A stretch of DNA of 64,000 nucleotides, from NCBI RefSeq assembly GCF_014905615.1, contig NZ_AQGU01000025.1, positions 1 through 64,000 of the forward strand. Reading direction: 5' to 3'. The notes beneath the pieces were generated by a model. That model was given only the letters and a program-made list of their open reading frames with translations. It was not told the DNA's origin and did no database searches. Positions within the stretch are counted from its first letter, which is position 1. Each line of letters begins with the position of its first letter. The translations under genes were made by a program, and so were the position numbers. Source of the stretch: Pseudoalteromonas aliena SW19. Its GTDB lineage: Bacteria; Pseudomonadota; Gammaproteobacteria; Enterobacterales; Alteromonadaceae. Below are positions 8,496 to 17,523 of the stretch, piece by piece.

Positions 8496-9353
8496 ATGAC
8501 ACAAACTAAAAATACAGCACTTGGAATGGTGGGGCTTGGCCTTCGACGAGAAATGCTTGATGAACTGCTTGAACACGTACCTAAGCAAGTCAATTTTTTA
8601 GAAGTTGCGCCAGAGAATTGGCTAAAACTAGGCGGGCGCTTTAAAAAACAATTTAAAACATTAACTGATGCAAATAATTTCGTATGTCATGGATTGTCAC
8701 TGTCTATTGGCTCACCCGAGCCACTGGATGTTGAATTTGTTAAATCTTTAAAAGTTTTTTTTAAAGAGCACAATATAAAAATTTTTAGTGAGCATTTAAG
8801 TTACTGCTCTGGAACGGGTCATATGTATGATTTAATGCCTATTCCGTTTACACAAGATGCAATAGCACATGTTGTCCCTCGTATAAAACAAGTACAAGAT
8901 ATACTTGAGCAACAAATTGCGATAGAAAATGTTTCTTACTATGGCGCTCCTGGGCAGCAATTATCAGAGCTTGAATTTACGAATACCATTCTAGAACAAG
9001 CTGACTGTAAGCTTTTACTCGACGTAAACAATATTTATGTGAATTCGATTAATCATGGCTATAACGCACAAGCGTTTTTAACGGGCTTACCTTCTGAACG
9101 TATTGCTTACGGACACGTTGCAGGGCATTACAATGAGGCCGATGACTTAATCGTTGATACACATGGCGCAGATGTGGTTGATCCTGTTTGGGAATTACTT
9201 GATAAAGCGTACGAAGTACATGGCGTATTTCCAACCTTGCTTGAACGTGATTTTAATATTCCTACTATGAATGTGTTGGTTAAAGAGTTAGATATAATTC
9301 ATAAGCTGCAAGCTAAATACCTTAATTTAACTGTTTCAAAACAACGAGCTTAA
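8496..9353 (+). CDS. hvfB: DUF692 multinuclear iron oxidative enzyme (HvfB/BufB family)
   Basis: TIM-barrel enzyme that uses two or three irons to oxidise cysteines in a partner peptide. The metal-ligand set can be read along the protein: CHGLSL, SEHLSYCSG, IENVSYY, LLDVNNIYVN, GHVAGHYN, DTHGADV and LLERD. Length of 285 is normal. AGAGG lies just before the ATG. It follows the EGKCG precursor and precedes the DUF2063 partner, the standard gene order of HvfABC/bufferin operons. Expected to act in the cytoplasm on the precursor before export. The family is certain; the exact chemistry (thiooxazole or oxazolone-thioamide) is inferred from relatives. Confidence 0.93.
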   Translation: MTQTKNTALGMVGLGLRREMLDELLEHVPKQVNFLEVAPENWLKLGGRFKKQFKTLTDANNFVCHGLSLSIGSPEPLDVEFVKSLKVFFKEHNIKIFSEHLSYCSGTGHMYDLMPIPFTQDAIAHVVPRIKQVQDILEQQIAIENVSYYGAPGQQLSELEFTNTILEQADCKLLLDVNNIYVNSINHGYNAQAFLTGLPSERIAYGHVAGHYNEADDLIVDTHGADVVDPVWELLDKAYEVHGVFPTLLERDFNIPTMNVLVKELDIIHKLQAKYLNLTVSKQRA

Positions 9354-9390
9354 TATAAGCCTTTATAAATATTGAAAAGAGTGCCTGACT

Positions 9391-10143
9391 ATGAGCTTTA
9401 TTGAAGTACAAAACGAATTTATGGCGCATATTCGCGAACCTAAAAAAAATAACAAGCCCAGTGATATTGAAGATAGACGCATGGCTATTTATCGCGACCT
9501 GTTTTTTAATAATATTGAAGGCTTTGTTTCATCAGGTTTTCCAGTATTAAAAACCTTATATACCGATACACAATGGCAGGCCCTCGTACGCCAGTTTTTT
9601 AGTGAGTATGATTGTCACTCGCCGTACTTTTTAGATATAGCAGGGGAGTTTATAAATTACTTATCAAGTGATTATAAAATGAAAAAACACGACCCCGTGT
9701 TTATGCTAGAACTTGCACATTATGAATGGGTAGAGCTTGATGTATCTATCGCACACGAAGATGAGCAAGCGCTAAAATTACAAAAAACAGCAATAACCTC
9801 CTCTGCTTTATATTTATCGGGGCTGGCAAGGAATTTAAGTTATCAATTTCCAGTTCAAAATATCAGCAATCACTTTAAACCAGAAGCGCCATCAGCGCAG
9901 CCTAATTATTTTGTTGTATATAGAGATGAAGATGATGATGTACAATTTTTAGCAACAAATGCGATGACGGCTTTGTTACTGTCAATTATAGAGGCAAGTG
10001 ATGGCGCGACATTTAACGACGTTTGCCAACAGGTATTAGCTCACGCACCACAATTTAATGCAGAACAAATTGCTCAAGGTGCATTAGTTACCCTCAATGC
10101 AATGGTTGAACGCGGTGTCATTGTGACAAAAAATCAAGATTAA
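9391..10143 (+). CDS. hvfC: DUF2063 partner protein (HvfC/BufC family)
   Basis: Partner of the DUF692 enzyme, thought to bring the precursor to it. The N-terminal 90 residues carry the DUF2063 pattern (FMAHIREP, YRDLFFNNIEGFVSSGFPVLKT, VRQFFSEYDCHSPYF) and a C-terminal half begins near 130. Length of 250 is typical. It lies 37 bases after hvfB on the same strand, probably in one transcript. A membrane DoxX-type protein, often the fourth gene in these operons, is not present here; only a 40-residue membrane peptide gene follows. Confidence 0.88.
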   Translation: MSFIEVQNEFMAHIREPKKNNKPSDIEDRRMAIYRDLFFNNIEGFVSSGFPVLKTLYTDTQWQALVRQFFSEYDCHSPYFLDIAGEFINYLSSDYKMKKHDPVFMLELAHYEWVELDVSIAHEDEQALKLQKTAITSSALYLSGLARNLSYQFPVQNISNHFKPEAPSAQPNYFVVYRDEDDDVQFLATNAMTALLLSIIEASDGATFNDVCQQVLAHAPQFNAEQIAQGALVTLNAMVERGVIVTKNQD

Positions 10144-10215
10144 GGTCTTTATTGATAATTTTACATCGTTTATTATGGCGGCCTTATTTGCCGTGCTTAA
10201 TAAAAGGTTGTACCA

Positions 10216-10338
10216 ATGTCAGATGATAAAGACTTTAAAGATCCGTTCAATGCTACTTATTTTCTAGCATTTTTAGCTGTATTTGCAGGGATTGGTTGTT
10301 TAAATGCAATTTTAGGTTGGATCACTAGCTTAACTTAA
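10216..10338 (+). CDS. Small membrane protein, 40 aa
   Basis: ATG at 10216 with AAAGG about nine bases upstream opens a 40-codon frame: MSDDKDFKDPFNATYF, then one hydrophobic helix (LAFLAVFAGIGCLNAILGWI) and a stop. Charged N-terminus and single helix suggest an inner-membrane peptide with the N-terminus in the cytoplasm. It sits between hvfC and apt and could belong to either side; there is a 72-base gap after hvfC. Function unknown. Confidence 0.65.
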   Translation: MSDDKDFKDPFNATYFLAFLAVFAGIGCLNAILGWITSLT

Positions 10339-10355
10339 AATACATAGCGTTAATT

Positions 10356-10379
10356 AAGGCTGTTATTTACTGCAGCCTT
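10356..10379 (+). terminator. Hairpin after the small membrane protein gene
   Basis: AAGGCTG (10356-10362) pairs with CAGCCTT (10373-10379). No T-run follows directly, so it is a weak terminator candidate closing the hvf transcript before apt. Confidence 0.4.
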
Positions 10380-10510
10380 GAACCACTTTTATTAATCTTT
10401 CCCTCTAAACTCTTAAAACCTCTTTTATAATAACGCCAAACTCGCAATTAAAGGTTAGTTAAGGTTATAATCACCTGCTTTGTAATATAAACCATTGAGC
10501 AGTTAAAATT

Positions 10511-11056
10511 ATGACTCAAGTAACACCAGCAATTATCAAAAACAGCATCACTACAATTGCTGATTATCCAAAAGCGGGCATTATGTTTCGCGATGTAACC
10601 ACTTTAATGGCTAATCCAGAAGCCTTTAAAGCCACTATTGACGCTTTTATCGCTGAATATAAAGATCAAGGTTTTACGAAAATAATTGGCACAGAATCAC
10701 GAGGCTTTATTTTTGGTGCACCGTTATCTTACGCGCTAGGCATTCCTTTTATTCCTGTACGTAAACCAGGTAAATTACCACGTGAAGTTATTCGTCAAGA
10801 CTACTTGCTAGAATACGGTGAAGATACGTTAGAGCTTCATGTCGATGCGATTGTACCTGGCGATAAAGTATTATTAGTGGATGACTTGTTAGCAACAGGT
10901 GGCACAATCGAAGCCACAGCTAAATTAGTTCAAAAACTAGGTGGCGAAGCGACAGATGCTGCATTTGTTGTATCACTACCAGAACTGGGTGGCGAGCAAC
11001 GCATCAAAAAAATGGGTATTAAAATCCTAAAATTGGTTGAATTCGAAGGCGAGTAA
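10511..11056 (+). CDS. apt: Adenine phosphoribosyltransferase
   Basis: Purine salvage enzyme: adenine plus PRPP gives AMP and pyrophosphate. The PRPP-binding loop [16 protein letters not shown] is near residues 121-136, and the family segments [17 protein letters not shown] and [20 protein letters not shown] are in place. Length of 181 is normal. It is followed after three bases by dnaX, the gene order also found in E. coli and many relatives (apt-dnaX-ybaB-recR), so one transcript is likely. Confidence 0.97.
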   Translation: MTQVTPAIIKNSITTIADYPKAGIMFRDVTTLMANPEAFKATIDAFIAEYKDQGFTKIIGTESRGFIFGAPLSYALGIPFIPVRKPGKLPREVIRQDYLLEYGEDTLELHVDAIVPGDKVLLVDDLLATGGTIEATAKLVQKLGGEATDAAFVVSLPELGGEQRIKKMGIKILKLVEFEGE

Positions 11057-11059
11057 TCG

Positions 11060-13639
11060 ATGAGTTATCAGGTTCTAGCGAGAAAATGGCGTCCTCAAAC
11101 CTTTCATGAATTGGTTGGGCAGTCTCATGTTAAGCAAGCGCTTGTAAATGCGCTTACACAAAATAGACTGCATCACGCTTATTTATTCACTGGAACCCGC
11201 GGTGTAGGTAAAACCACCATTGCACGTATTTTTGCGAAAAGCTTAAATTGCGATGAAGGTATATCTGCAAATCCATGTGGCCAATGTAGCAGCTGCTTAG
11301 ATATAGAAGCAGGGCGTTACATTGACTTACTCGAAATAGATGCAGCTTCTCGTACCAAAGTAGAAGACACCCGCGAAATACTTGATAACGTTCAATATGC
11401 GCCAACGCGTGGACGTTATAAAGTATACCTGATCGATGAAGTTCACATGCTCTCAAAGCACAGCTTTAATGCGCTTTTAAAAACGCTTGAAGAGCCACCA
11501 GAGCATGTGAAATTTTTATTAGCGACGACCGATCCACAAAAATTACCTGTCACTATTTTATCTCGCTGTTTGCAATTTAACTTAAATGCGTTATCGCAAA
11601 GTGAAATTAAAACACAGCTTGAACACGTACTTACTCAAGAACAGCTCAGCTATGATAATGATGCACTTAGTATTATTGCAAAAGCCGCTGACGGCAGTAT
11701 GCGTGATGCACTGAGCTTAACCGATCAAGCGATTGCGCAAACAAATGGTGATATTAATAATCAAGCAGTACAAACAATGCTTGGTTTGATGGATACACAT
11801 TACAGCCAAAGCTTATTAGCTGCATTACTTGCCCAAGATGGCACAGCTTTAATGAGCGAAATTGCACATGTCGCGAGCAGAAATCCAAATTATATTGCCT
11901 TACTTGATGATTTAATTGCGCTCACACATTTAACTCAACTCACTCAATTAGTGCCACAGGCAGCAGAGCTTGATGAAACGAATGCTGATTACATAACGCA
12001 CGTTGCGCAGCACACAAGTCCACAACAAATACAAATTTTTTACCAATTACTTTTAAATGGTAAAAAAGATTTACAATGGGCACCAGAACCTCGTTTAGGT
12101 TTTGAAATGCTTATGCTGAGGTTGCTTGCATTTGAGCCAGTTGCTGCAAACAATCAAGCGCCAACGGCTGACCCAGTACAAAACAAACCAAGTAAAGCGA
12201 ATGCGTTACGCGATATATTAAATAAAAATAAACCAGCGCAAAGTAATACACAGCCTGTTTTGCAAGATCAAAATACAGCCCTAGTCAGTAATACCGAACA
12301 ACATAAAACGGTTGAACCTGAAAAACAGCCACAAGCGAACACCAAACTGGCTACTGGTAATGTAGTTGATAACCAGATACGAGTCTCAGATCCGAATAAG
12401 TCAGCGCCACTTCAAACTGATTCAATACATAGTGAACACGTAGATCAACAAGTGCCGGGCCATTCGACTGAAGTAATCACTGACGTTCAAACACAACGTC
12501 AAAGTGAAGATGAAGCGTACATGCAACACAGTGATGTAGAGCAAACGTTAGCGGCGCAGTTTGATGATGTAATGAGCAGTGCGGTTGATCAAGGGTTTAA
12601 TCCACAAAACACGATCCCTGATAATCAACATAGTCATTTGCCAGAGCACTCAACAGATATTGAGCAAAACATTCCTGAGCCGCAATCAGACTTACAAAAC
12701 CAGCAGCAACAAGCTGAGAATGCTTCGATTGTTGAACGTGAGGCAAAAGCGCAATCCGCTATTGCGCGCATATTGCGTGATCGTAATATATCAGGCTCAG
12801 GAAAGCTTTCTGGGACAAACTTAAATACGGCAAAGGCAAGTTCATCAAACGTATCTAACAGCACTGTTACTAGCAGTAATCATAATGTTGGTGAAGCATC
12901 AAAAGATAAAAATACAGTGGCTCAGACAAATGAGCAGTTAAATAACGCGGTATCAATAACGACTGACTCAGTATATGCACAGTCAGACAATCCGCCGCCT
13001 TGGGCTACTGATACAGCAGGTGAGAATGAAAAAAAGTCACAGCTCCTAGTAACAGGGAGCCACATACCGGCTGATAATCAAGGTGCTGCAAAGCCTGAAA
13101 AGATCGATTTTAAAACTAAGCATCAAACAATTACTGAAAACTTAGCACCAGAGCTGCTTGAGCAAATAAACCCTCAAAAGGCACCTGAAGTTGCAGCAGA
13201 AGAAGTAAGTATTCCAGTACCTGACGATTTTCATAGCCCAATTAGTGAAATTAGATTTGCGCATCAACAAGATGAGTGGGCCTATTTAATAAAACGTATG
13301 GGATTGGGTGGTCGAATGCGCCAATTTGCATTGCATTCAATCTTTACCAAGCAAGGTAATAGTTTACATATAGACGTTGATGAATCACAAAAGCATTTAG
13401 ATACACCTATGCTTCGCCAACGACTAGATGCGGCACTGTCGAGTATTTATGAGCATAACGTGTCATTAAGTATTAATTTTGCTAAAGGGGTGATCGACTC
13501 TCCTTATCTTATCCAGCAAAAAATTGATGCAGGTCGTCATCAACAAGCAATCGATGTGATCACATCTGACGAAAACATAGTACAATTCCAGCAGGTATTT
13601 AGCGCCGAAATTGATGAAAATAGTATTCAGGCATTGTAA
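11060..13639 (+). CDS. dnaX: DNA polymerase III subunits tau/gamma
   Basis: Clamp-loader ATPase that also ties polymerase cores and helicase together at the replication fork. Walker A GTRGVGKT is near residue 45, a four-Cys zinc site (CDEGISANPCGQCSSC) follows, the DEVH Walker B and the SRC sensor are in place, so domains I-III span about 1-365. Residues about 370-700 form a long Gln/Asn/Ser-rich linker, much longer than in E. coli (859 versus 643 residues in all). The C-terminal domain V, which binds the polymerase alpha subunit, is about 715-859. A slippery site with a downstream hairpin at 13030-13060 predicts a shorter gamma form of about 671 residues lacking domain V. Confidence 0.97.
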   Translation: MSYQVLARKWRPQTFHELVGQSHVKQALVNALTQNRLHHAYLFTGTRGVGKTTIARIFAKSLNCDEGISANPCGQCSSCLDIEAGRYIDLLEIDAASRTKVEDTREILDNVQYAPTRGRYKVYLIDEVHMLSKHSFNALLKTLEEPPEHVKFLLATTDPQKLPVTILSRCLQFNLNALSQSEIKTQLEHVLTQEQLSYDNDALSIIAKAADGSMRDALSLTDQAIAQTNGDINNQAVQTMLGLMDTHYSQSLLAALLAQDGTALMSEIAHVASRNPNYIALLDDLIALTHLTQLTQLVPQAAELDETNADYITHVAQHTSPQQIQIFYQLLLNGKKDLQWAPEPRLGFEMLMLRLLAFEPVAANNQAPTADPVQNKPSKANALRDILNKNKPAQSNTQPVLQDQNTALVSNTEQHKTVEPEKQPQANTKLATGNVVDNQIRVSDPNKSAPLQTDSIHSEHVDQQVPGHSTEVITDVQTQRQSEDEAYMQHSDVEQTLAAQFDDVMSSAVDQGFNPQNTIPDNQHSHLPEHSTDIEQNIPEPQSDLQNQQQQAENASIVEREAKAQSAIARILRDRNISGSGKLSGTNLNTAKASSSNVSNSTVTSSNHNVGEASKDKNTVAQTNEQLNNAVSITTDSVYAQSDNPPPWATDTAGENEKKSQLLVTGSHIPADNQGAAKPEKIDFKTKHQTITENLAPELLEQINPQKAPEVAAEEVSIPVPDDFHSPISEIRFAHQQDEWAYLIKRMGLGGRMRQFALHSIFTKQGNSLHIDVDESQKHLDTPMLRQRLDAALSSIYEHNVSLSINFAKGVIDSPYLIQQKIDAGRHQQAIDVITSDENIVQFQQVFSAEIDENSIQAL
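13030..13060 (+). promoter_or_regulatory. Candidate programmed -1 frameshift site in dnaX
   Basis: In the dnaX frame the codons GAA AAA AAG give the heptamer A AAA AAG at 13030-13036, the same slippery heptamer used in E. coli dnaX. Five bases later a hairpin forms between GCTCC (13042-13046) and GGAGC (13056-13060). After a -1 slip twelve codons are read and translation stops at TGA 13072-13074. The product would be a gamma-like protein of about 671 residues. Confidence 0.75.
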
Positions 13640-13699
13640 TTACTTACAATCGCCCTTATGTTCATGTTAATTAATGTATTAAAAGAAAGAGAGAAAGCT

Positions 13700-14026
13700 A
13701 TGTTTAAAGGTGGAATGGGCAACATGATGAAGCAGGCGCAGCAAATGCAAGATCGCATGCAAAAAGCCCAAGAAGAAATTGCCACACTAGAAGTTGTTGG
13801 TGAAGCTGGTGCTGGTCTAGTTAAAGTAACTATGCTTGGTAATCACAATGTTCGTCGTGTTCAGCTTGATGAGAGCTTAATGGAAGACGACAAAGACATG
13901 ATTGAAGACTTACTTGCTGCTGCGTGTAATGATGCTGTCCGCCGTGTTGCAGAAGAAACACAAGAGCGCATGGGTAAAGTAACTGGCGGTATGCAATTAC
14001 CACCAGGTATGAAAATGCCGTTTTAA
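13700..14026 (+). CDS. ybaB: YbaB/EbfC family nucleoid-associated protein
   Basis: Small DNA-binding dimer of 108 residues, coded between dnaX and recR as in E. coli. The start at 13700 ([21 protein letters not shown] region) fits the family and has GAGAG just upstream; an in-frame ATG at 13658 would add 14 residues without homologous character. The long first helix with Gln/Met heptads and the central [14 protein letters not shown] strand are typical, and the MKMPF tail is a common family ending. Its role is thought to be chromosome organisation and possibly help in recombination with RecR. Confidence 0.95.
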   Translation: MFKGGMGNMMKQAQQMQDRMQKAQEEIATLEVVGEAGAGLVKVTMLGNHNVRRVQLDESLMEDDKDMIEDLLAAACNDAVRRVAEETQERMGKVTGGMQLPPGMKMPF

Positions 14027-14033
14027 GTAAATA

Positions 14034-14642
14034 ATGCAACTTTCAGATAGTTTAAATCAGCTTATTGAGGCATTGCGCTGCCAACCAGGCATTGGCCCAA
14101 AGTCAGCGCAACGTATTGCTTTTCACTTGCTAGAGCGCGACCGAAAAGGGGGCACTCAGCTTGGTAATGCATTGACTAAAGCAATGACAGCCGTAGGGCA
14201 TTGTCAGTCTTGTCGTACTTTTTGCGAACAAGCTCAATGCGATATTTGTTTAAGCACAAAGCGTCAAGACAGCGGGATATTATGCGTTGTTGAATCGCCT
14301 ACGGATGTGCTTGCCATCGAGCAAACTGGCCAATATTTAGGTTTGTACTTTGTACTCATGGGTCATTTATCGCCTATAGATGGCATAGGTCCTAAAGAAA
14401 TTGGCTTAGACGTTTTAGAGCAAAAACTTGCTCTGGGCGGTATTAATGAGGTGATTTTAGCGACTAATCCTACCGTTGAAGGTGAAACTACAGCGCATTA
14501 TATTGCGCAGCTTTGTCATAAGTATAAAGTAGGTGCTTCGCGCATTGCTCATGGCATTCCTGTGGGAGGTGAACTTGATTTAGTGGACGGCAGAACGCTT
14601 ATGCATGCTTTTAGCGGCAGGCGTGCTGTTACTCAAGACTAA
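14034..14642 (+). CDS. recR: Recombination mediator RecR
   Basis: Part of the RecFOR pathway that loads RecA at gaps. Helix-hairpin-helix near the N-terminus ([18 protein letters not shown]), a four-cysteine zinc finger ([16 protein letters not shown]) near residues 57-72 and a Toprim domain from about 80 with [13 protein letters not shown] are all present. Length of 202 is normal. It begins seven bases after the ybaB stop and closes the apt-dnaX-ybaB-recR run; a strong terminator follows. Confidence 0.97.
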   Translation: MQLSDSLNQLIEALRCQPGIGPKSAQRIAFHLLERDRKGGTQLGNALTKAMTAVGHCQSCRTFCEQAQCDICLSTKRQDSGILCVVESPTDVLAIEQTGQYLGLYFVLMGHLSPIDGIGPKEIGLDVLEQKLALGGINEVILATNPTVEGETTAHYIAQLCHKYKVGASRIAHGIPVGGELDLVDGRTLMHAFSGRRAVTQD

Positions 14643-14670
14643 CTCAAAGTTACTATTTGAAACATATTAT

Positions 14671-14706
14671 AAAAGCCTACATGATTAAATTATGTAGGCT
14701 TTTTTG
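14671..14706 (+). terminator. Rho-independent terminator after recR
   Basis: AAAAGCCTACAT and ATGTAGGCTTTTTT form a perfect 12-bp stem with a nine-base loop and a T-run. Confidence 0.92.
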
Positions 14707-14773
14707 TTTTTAAGGTAAGCTTAGAAGCAGTGTAATATGTTTTGAGCTATGTCTCTAATTAGTAAGGAATACA

Positions 14774-16675
14774 ATGAAGAATAATCAATCCTATCAAAGC
14801 GGATTACTGAGTAGTAAGCGTTTTTTACCGCTTTTTATTACGCAGTTTTTCTCAGCGATAAACGATAATGTGTATAAGCAATCGGTGCTTATTTTATTGA
14901 TATTTCAGGCCGCAACGCTTGCTGATGGGGCATTGTATTCAAATATTGCTGCGGGGCTATTTATTCTACCTTTCTTTTTATTTTCAGGGATGGCAGGACA
15001 GCTCGCAGAAAAAACAGAAAAGTCTAAGCTCATTAGAATCGTAAAGTTGTTTGAAATTCCTATTATGATTGTAGGTGCTGTCTCAATTTTAACGCAATAC
15101 GTGTGGCTTATGTTAGCCACAGTATTTTTAATGGGTGTGCAAAGTACGTTTTTTGGGCCATTAAAATACTCTATTTTACCTCAGCACGTTGCACCTAGCG
15201 AATTAACAAAAGCGAATGCCTTGGTTGAGTCGGGCACGTTCGTAGCAATACTGATCGGTACAATTTTTGGCACCTACTACATTACTCAATCGCTAGGTCC
15301 TACGGCTATAAGTATTGCGGTATTAGTGCTGGCTGTTATGGGTTATGTAAGCAGTCGTTTTATACCCGTTAGTGAGGCGAACGAGCCGAACTTAAAATTT
15401 ACCTATAATATATTTTCATCCACAAAAAACGTATTTACAGCACTTAATTCGCAAACAGAATCGGTTGGTAAGTCAGTGCTTGGGATCAGTTGGTTTTGGT
15501 TAATTGGCGCCATCATTTTAACGTCCCTACCAAATTATGTAAAACACGTAATGGGCGGCGATGAATTGGTGGTAACCAGTGCACTGGTTGTATTTTCATT
15601 GAGTATTGCTATTGGTTCATTACTGTGTGAAAAGTTATCTCGCTCTCGTATTGAGCTAGGCATTGTGCCCTTTGGCGCTATTTTAATTACCTTGTTTTTA
15701 TATTTACTGAGCCAAGAGCCCGCTATCAGTACCTATACACCTCAACATACTGAATTATTAACGCTCGCACAGGTATTAAAAACAGGCGATATGGTGTGGC
15801 ATTTCATATGGATGGCAGGCATAGGCATTGGCGCCGGTTTTTACACTGTACCGCTATATGCGCTTATTCAACAACGGACTGAAGAAGCGAGTCGATCACG
15901 AGTTATAGCGGCTAACAATGTATTAAATGCCTTGTTTATGGTGGGCAGTGCTGTTTTAAGTATTGTCACGTTGTCTGTTTTTCAGTGGAGTATTTCAGAG
16001 CTATTGCTGTTACTTGCGGGGCTAAATTTACTTATTTCTGTTTATATTTATACCAAAGTACCTGAATTCTTTTTACGCTTTGTTATTTATATTTTGGCCA
16101 TTTGTATGTACCGCGTAAGAACAAAAGGCGAAGCTAACATTCCTAATGAAGGTGCCGCTGTTATTGTGTGCAACCACGTCAGTTTTGTTGATTGGATGTT
16201 TATTTTGGCAGCGTCACCAAGGCCTATTCGGTTTATGGTATTTGCGCCTATTTATTATTCGCCAGCTCTACATTGGTTATTTAAAATGGCTAAAGCTATT
16301 CCCATTGATAGTGAAAAAACGAACCCAGAGGCGTTTAAAAAAGCGTTTGATGAAGTGGCTTCTGCGCTTGAAAAAGGCGAGCTTGTTGGTATTTTCCCCG
16401 AAGGGAAGCTGACTAGTGACGGCTCAATCGATATTTTCCGTCGTGGAATAGAGCGTATTATTGCACGCTCTCCTGTGCCCGTTGTCCCTGTGCATTTAGG
16501 GGGCTTGTGGGGGAGTATGTTTAGCCGTAAAGCTAAGTGGCAATTACCGCGATTAAAATGGTCTTTGGTGTCGGTTGCAGTAGGTGGCCCGATTGCAGCT
16601 GACAAAGTAGTAGCAGACGATTTACGTGAGCATGTTTTAGCTTTGAAAGCGCTTCACTCTAAAGGTGTTGATTAA
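14774..16675 (+). CDS. LplT-like transporter fused to PlsC-type acyltransferase
   Basis: Two-domain membrane protein for lysophospholipid repair. Residues 1 to about 425 are a major-facilitator carrier of the LplT kind (FITQFFSAINDNVYKQSVLI, twelve or so hydrophobic segments). Residues about 440-633 form a PlsC/Aas-type acyltransferase with NHVSFVD (the HX4D motif) and FPEGKLTSDG (the PEG motif). In E. coli the flippase LplT and the acyltransferase/acyl-ACP synthetase Aas are separate; in many bacteria all three domains are fused. Here the AMP-binding acyl-ACP synthetase domain is absent, so the acyl donor must come from elsewhere. Own promoter likely, after the recR terminator. Confidence 0.92.
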   Translation: MKNNQSYQSGLLSSKRFLPLFITQFFSAINDNVYKQSVLILLIFQAATLADGALYSNIAAGLFILPFFLFSGMAGQLAEKTEKSKLIRIVKLFEIPIMIVGAVSILTQYVWLMLATVFLMGVQSTFFGPLKYSILPQHVAPSELTKANALVESGTFVAILIGTIFGTYYITQSLGPTAISIAVLVLAVMGYVSSRFIPVSEANEPNLKFTYNIFSSTKNVFTALNSQTESVGKSVLGISWFWLIGAIILTSLPNYVKHVMGGDELVVTSALVVFSLSIAIGSLLCEKLSRSRIELGIVPFGAILITLFLYLLSQEPAISTYTPQHTELLTLAQVLKTGDMVWHFIWMAGIGIGAGFYTVPLYALIQQRTEEASRSRVIAANNVLNALFMVGSAVLSIVTLSVFQWSISELLLLLAGLNLLISVYIYTKVPEFFLRFVIYILAICMYRVRTKGEANIPNEGAAVIVCNHVSFVDWMFILAASPRPIRFMVFAPIYYSPALHWLFKMAKAIPIDSEKTNPEAFKKAFDEVASALEKGELVGIFPEGKLTSDGSIDIFRRGIERIIARSPVPVVPVHLGGLWGSMFSRKAKWQLPRLKWSLVSVAVGGPIAADKVVADDLREHVLALKALHSKGVD

Positions 16676-16679
16676 TTTA

Positions 16680-17405
16680 ATGACTAGCCCAATATTAGAT
16701 ACACCTTCAGAACCACATATTATTGTTGATGATTTTGTAGCGCCTAAATGCGCTGGGTTTATTGAAATATTATATCAAGATGACGATATTTTACTGATCA
16801 ATAAACCCAGTGGGTTATTGAGTTTGTCGGGCAAAAATCCGCTTAATTGGGATTCAGTGCATTATCGTTTAGTGAATGGCCAAAAAGGGTTAACAGCCGC
16901 TTTTTCTGAGGCTAAGTTACCGCATCGTTTAGATTTGGGTACATCGGGCATTATGATTGTTGGATTAAACGCCGAAGCATCAAAGCATCTTAATAAACAG
17001 TTTCAGGCACGCACTATTCAAAAGCGTTATGTAGCGATGCTAGAGGGTAGCTTGGCTGTTAGTGAGGGACAAATAACTGCGCCAATAGCAAAAGATAGGC
17101 TGCTCTTTCCGCGAGTTAAAATTTGCCAAGCAACAGGTAAAACAGCAATAAGTGAATATAAAGTGCTTGAGAGACTAAAGCACCCGTGCAGAACCTTAGT
17201 GCAATTTACGCCTGTTACTGGACGTACCCATCAATTGAGAATACACAGCCAGTTTATAGGTCATCCTATTTTAGGCTGTGATTTATATAAAAGTGAGCAA
17301 AGTGAACACATGGCAGGGCGCTTACAATTACATGCCAGCGATTTATATTTTGAGCACCCAACAAGCGGTGAAAAAATACATATTAATTGTCCGCATCCGT
17401 TTTAA
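16680..17405 (+). CDS. RluA-family pseudouridine synthase
   Basis: Converts a uridine in rRNA or tRNA to pseudouridine. The catalytic motif is LPHRLDLGTSGIM with the active Asp, near residues 79-91; the N-terminal INKPSGLLS strand and the C-terminal RTLVQFTPVTGRTHQLRIH motif are also in place. Length of 241 residues and no S4 domain fit the RluA subgroup (23S U746 and tRNA U32), but the exact target is uncertain. The start at 16680 lies four bases after the acyltransferase stop; a GTG at 16665 inside that gene is an alternative. Neither start has a strong ribosome site. Confidence 0.9.
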   Translation: MTSPILDTPSEPHIIVDDFVAPKCAGFIEILYQDDDILLINKPSGLLSLSGKNPLNWDSVHYRLVNGQKGLTAAFSEAKLPHRLDLGTSGIMIVGLNAEASKHLNKQFQARTIQKRYVAMLEGSLAVSEGQITAPIAKDRLLFPRVKICQATGKTAISEYKVLERLKHPCRTLVQFTPVTGRTHQLRIHSQFIGHPILGCDLYKSEQSEHMAGRLQLHASDLYFEHPTSGEKIHINCPHPF

Positions 17406-17453
17406 ATAATTTTACTGTTCTTTGTTTTCGTTTTACCTTTTTTAAATTTTTCC

Positions 17454-17482
17454 CTTGAAGTTCTAACACCTCACCCCATATT
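17454..17482 (+). promoter_or_regulatory. Sigma-32-type heat-shock promoter of htpG
   Basis: CTTGAA at 17454-17459, then 14 bases, then CCCCATATT at 17474-17482. This matches the RpoH consensus (CTTGAA, 13-15 bases, CCCCATNT) very closely, and it lies about 40 bases before the htpG start, as expected for a heat-shock gene. Confidence 0.9.
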
Positions 17483-17523
17483 AAGTGCATAACGCAGACA
17501 CTTTGCAAATTGGAGATATATAA

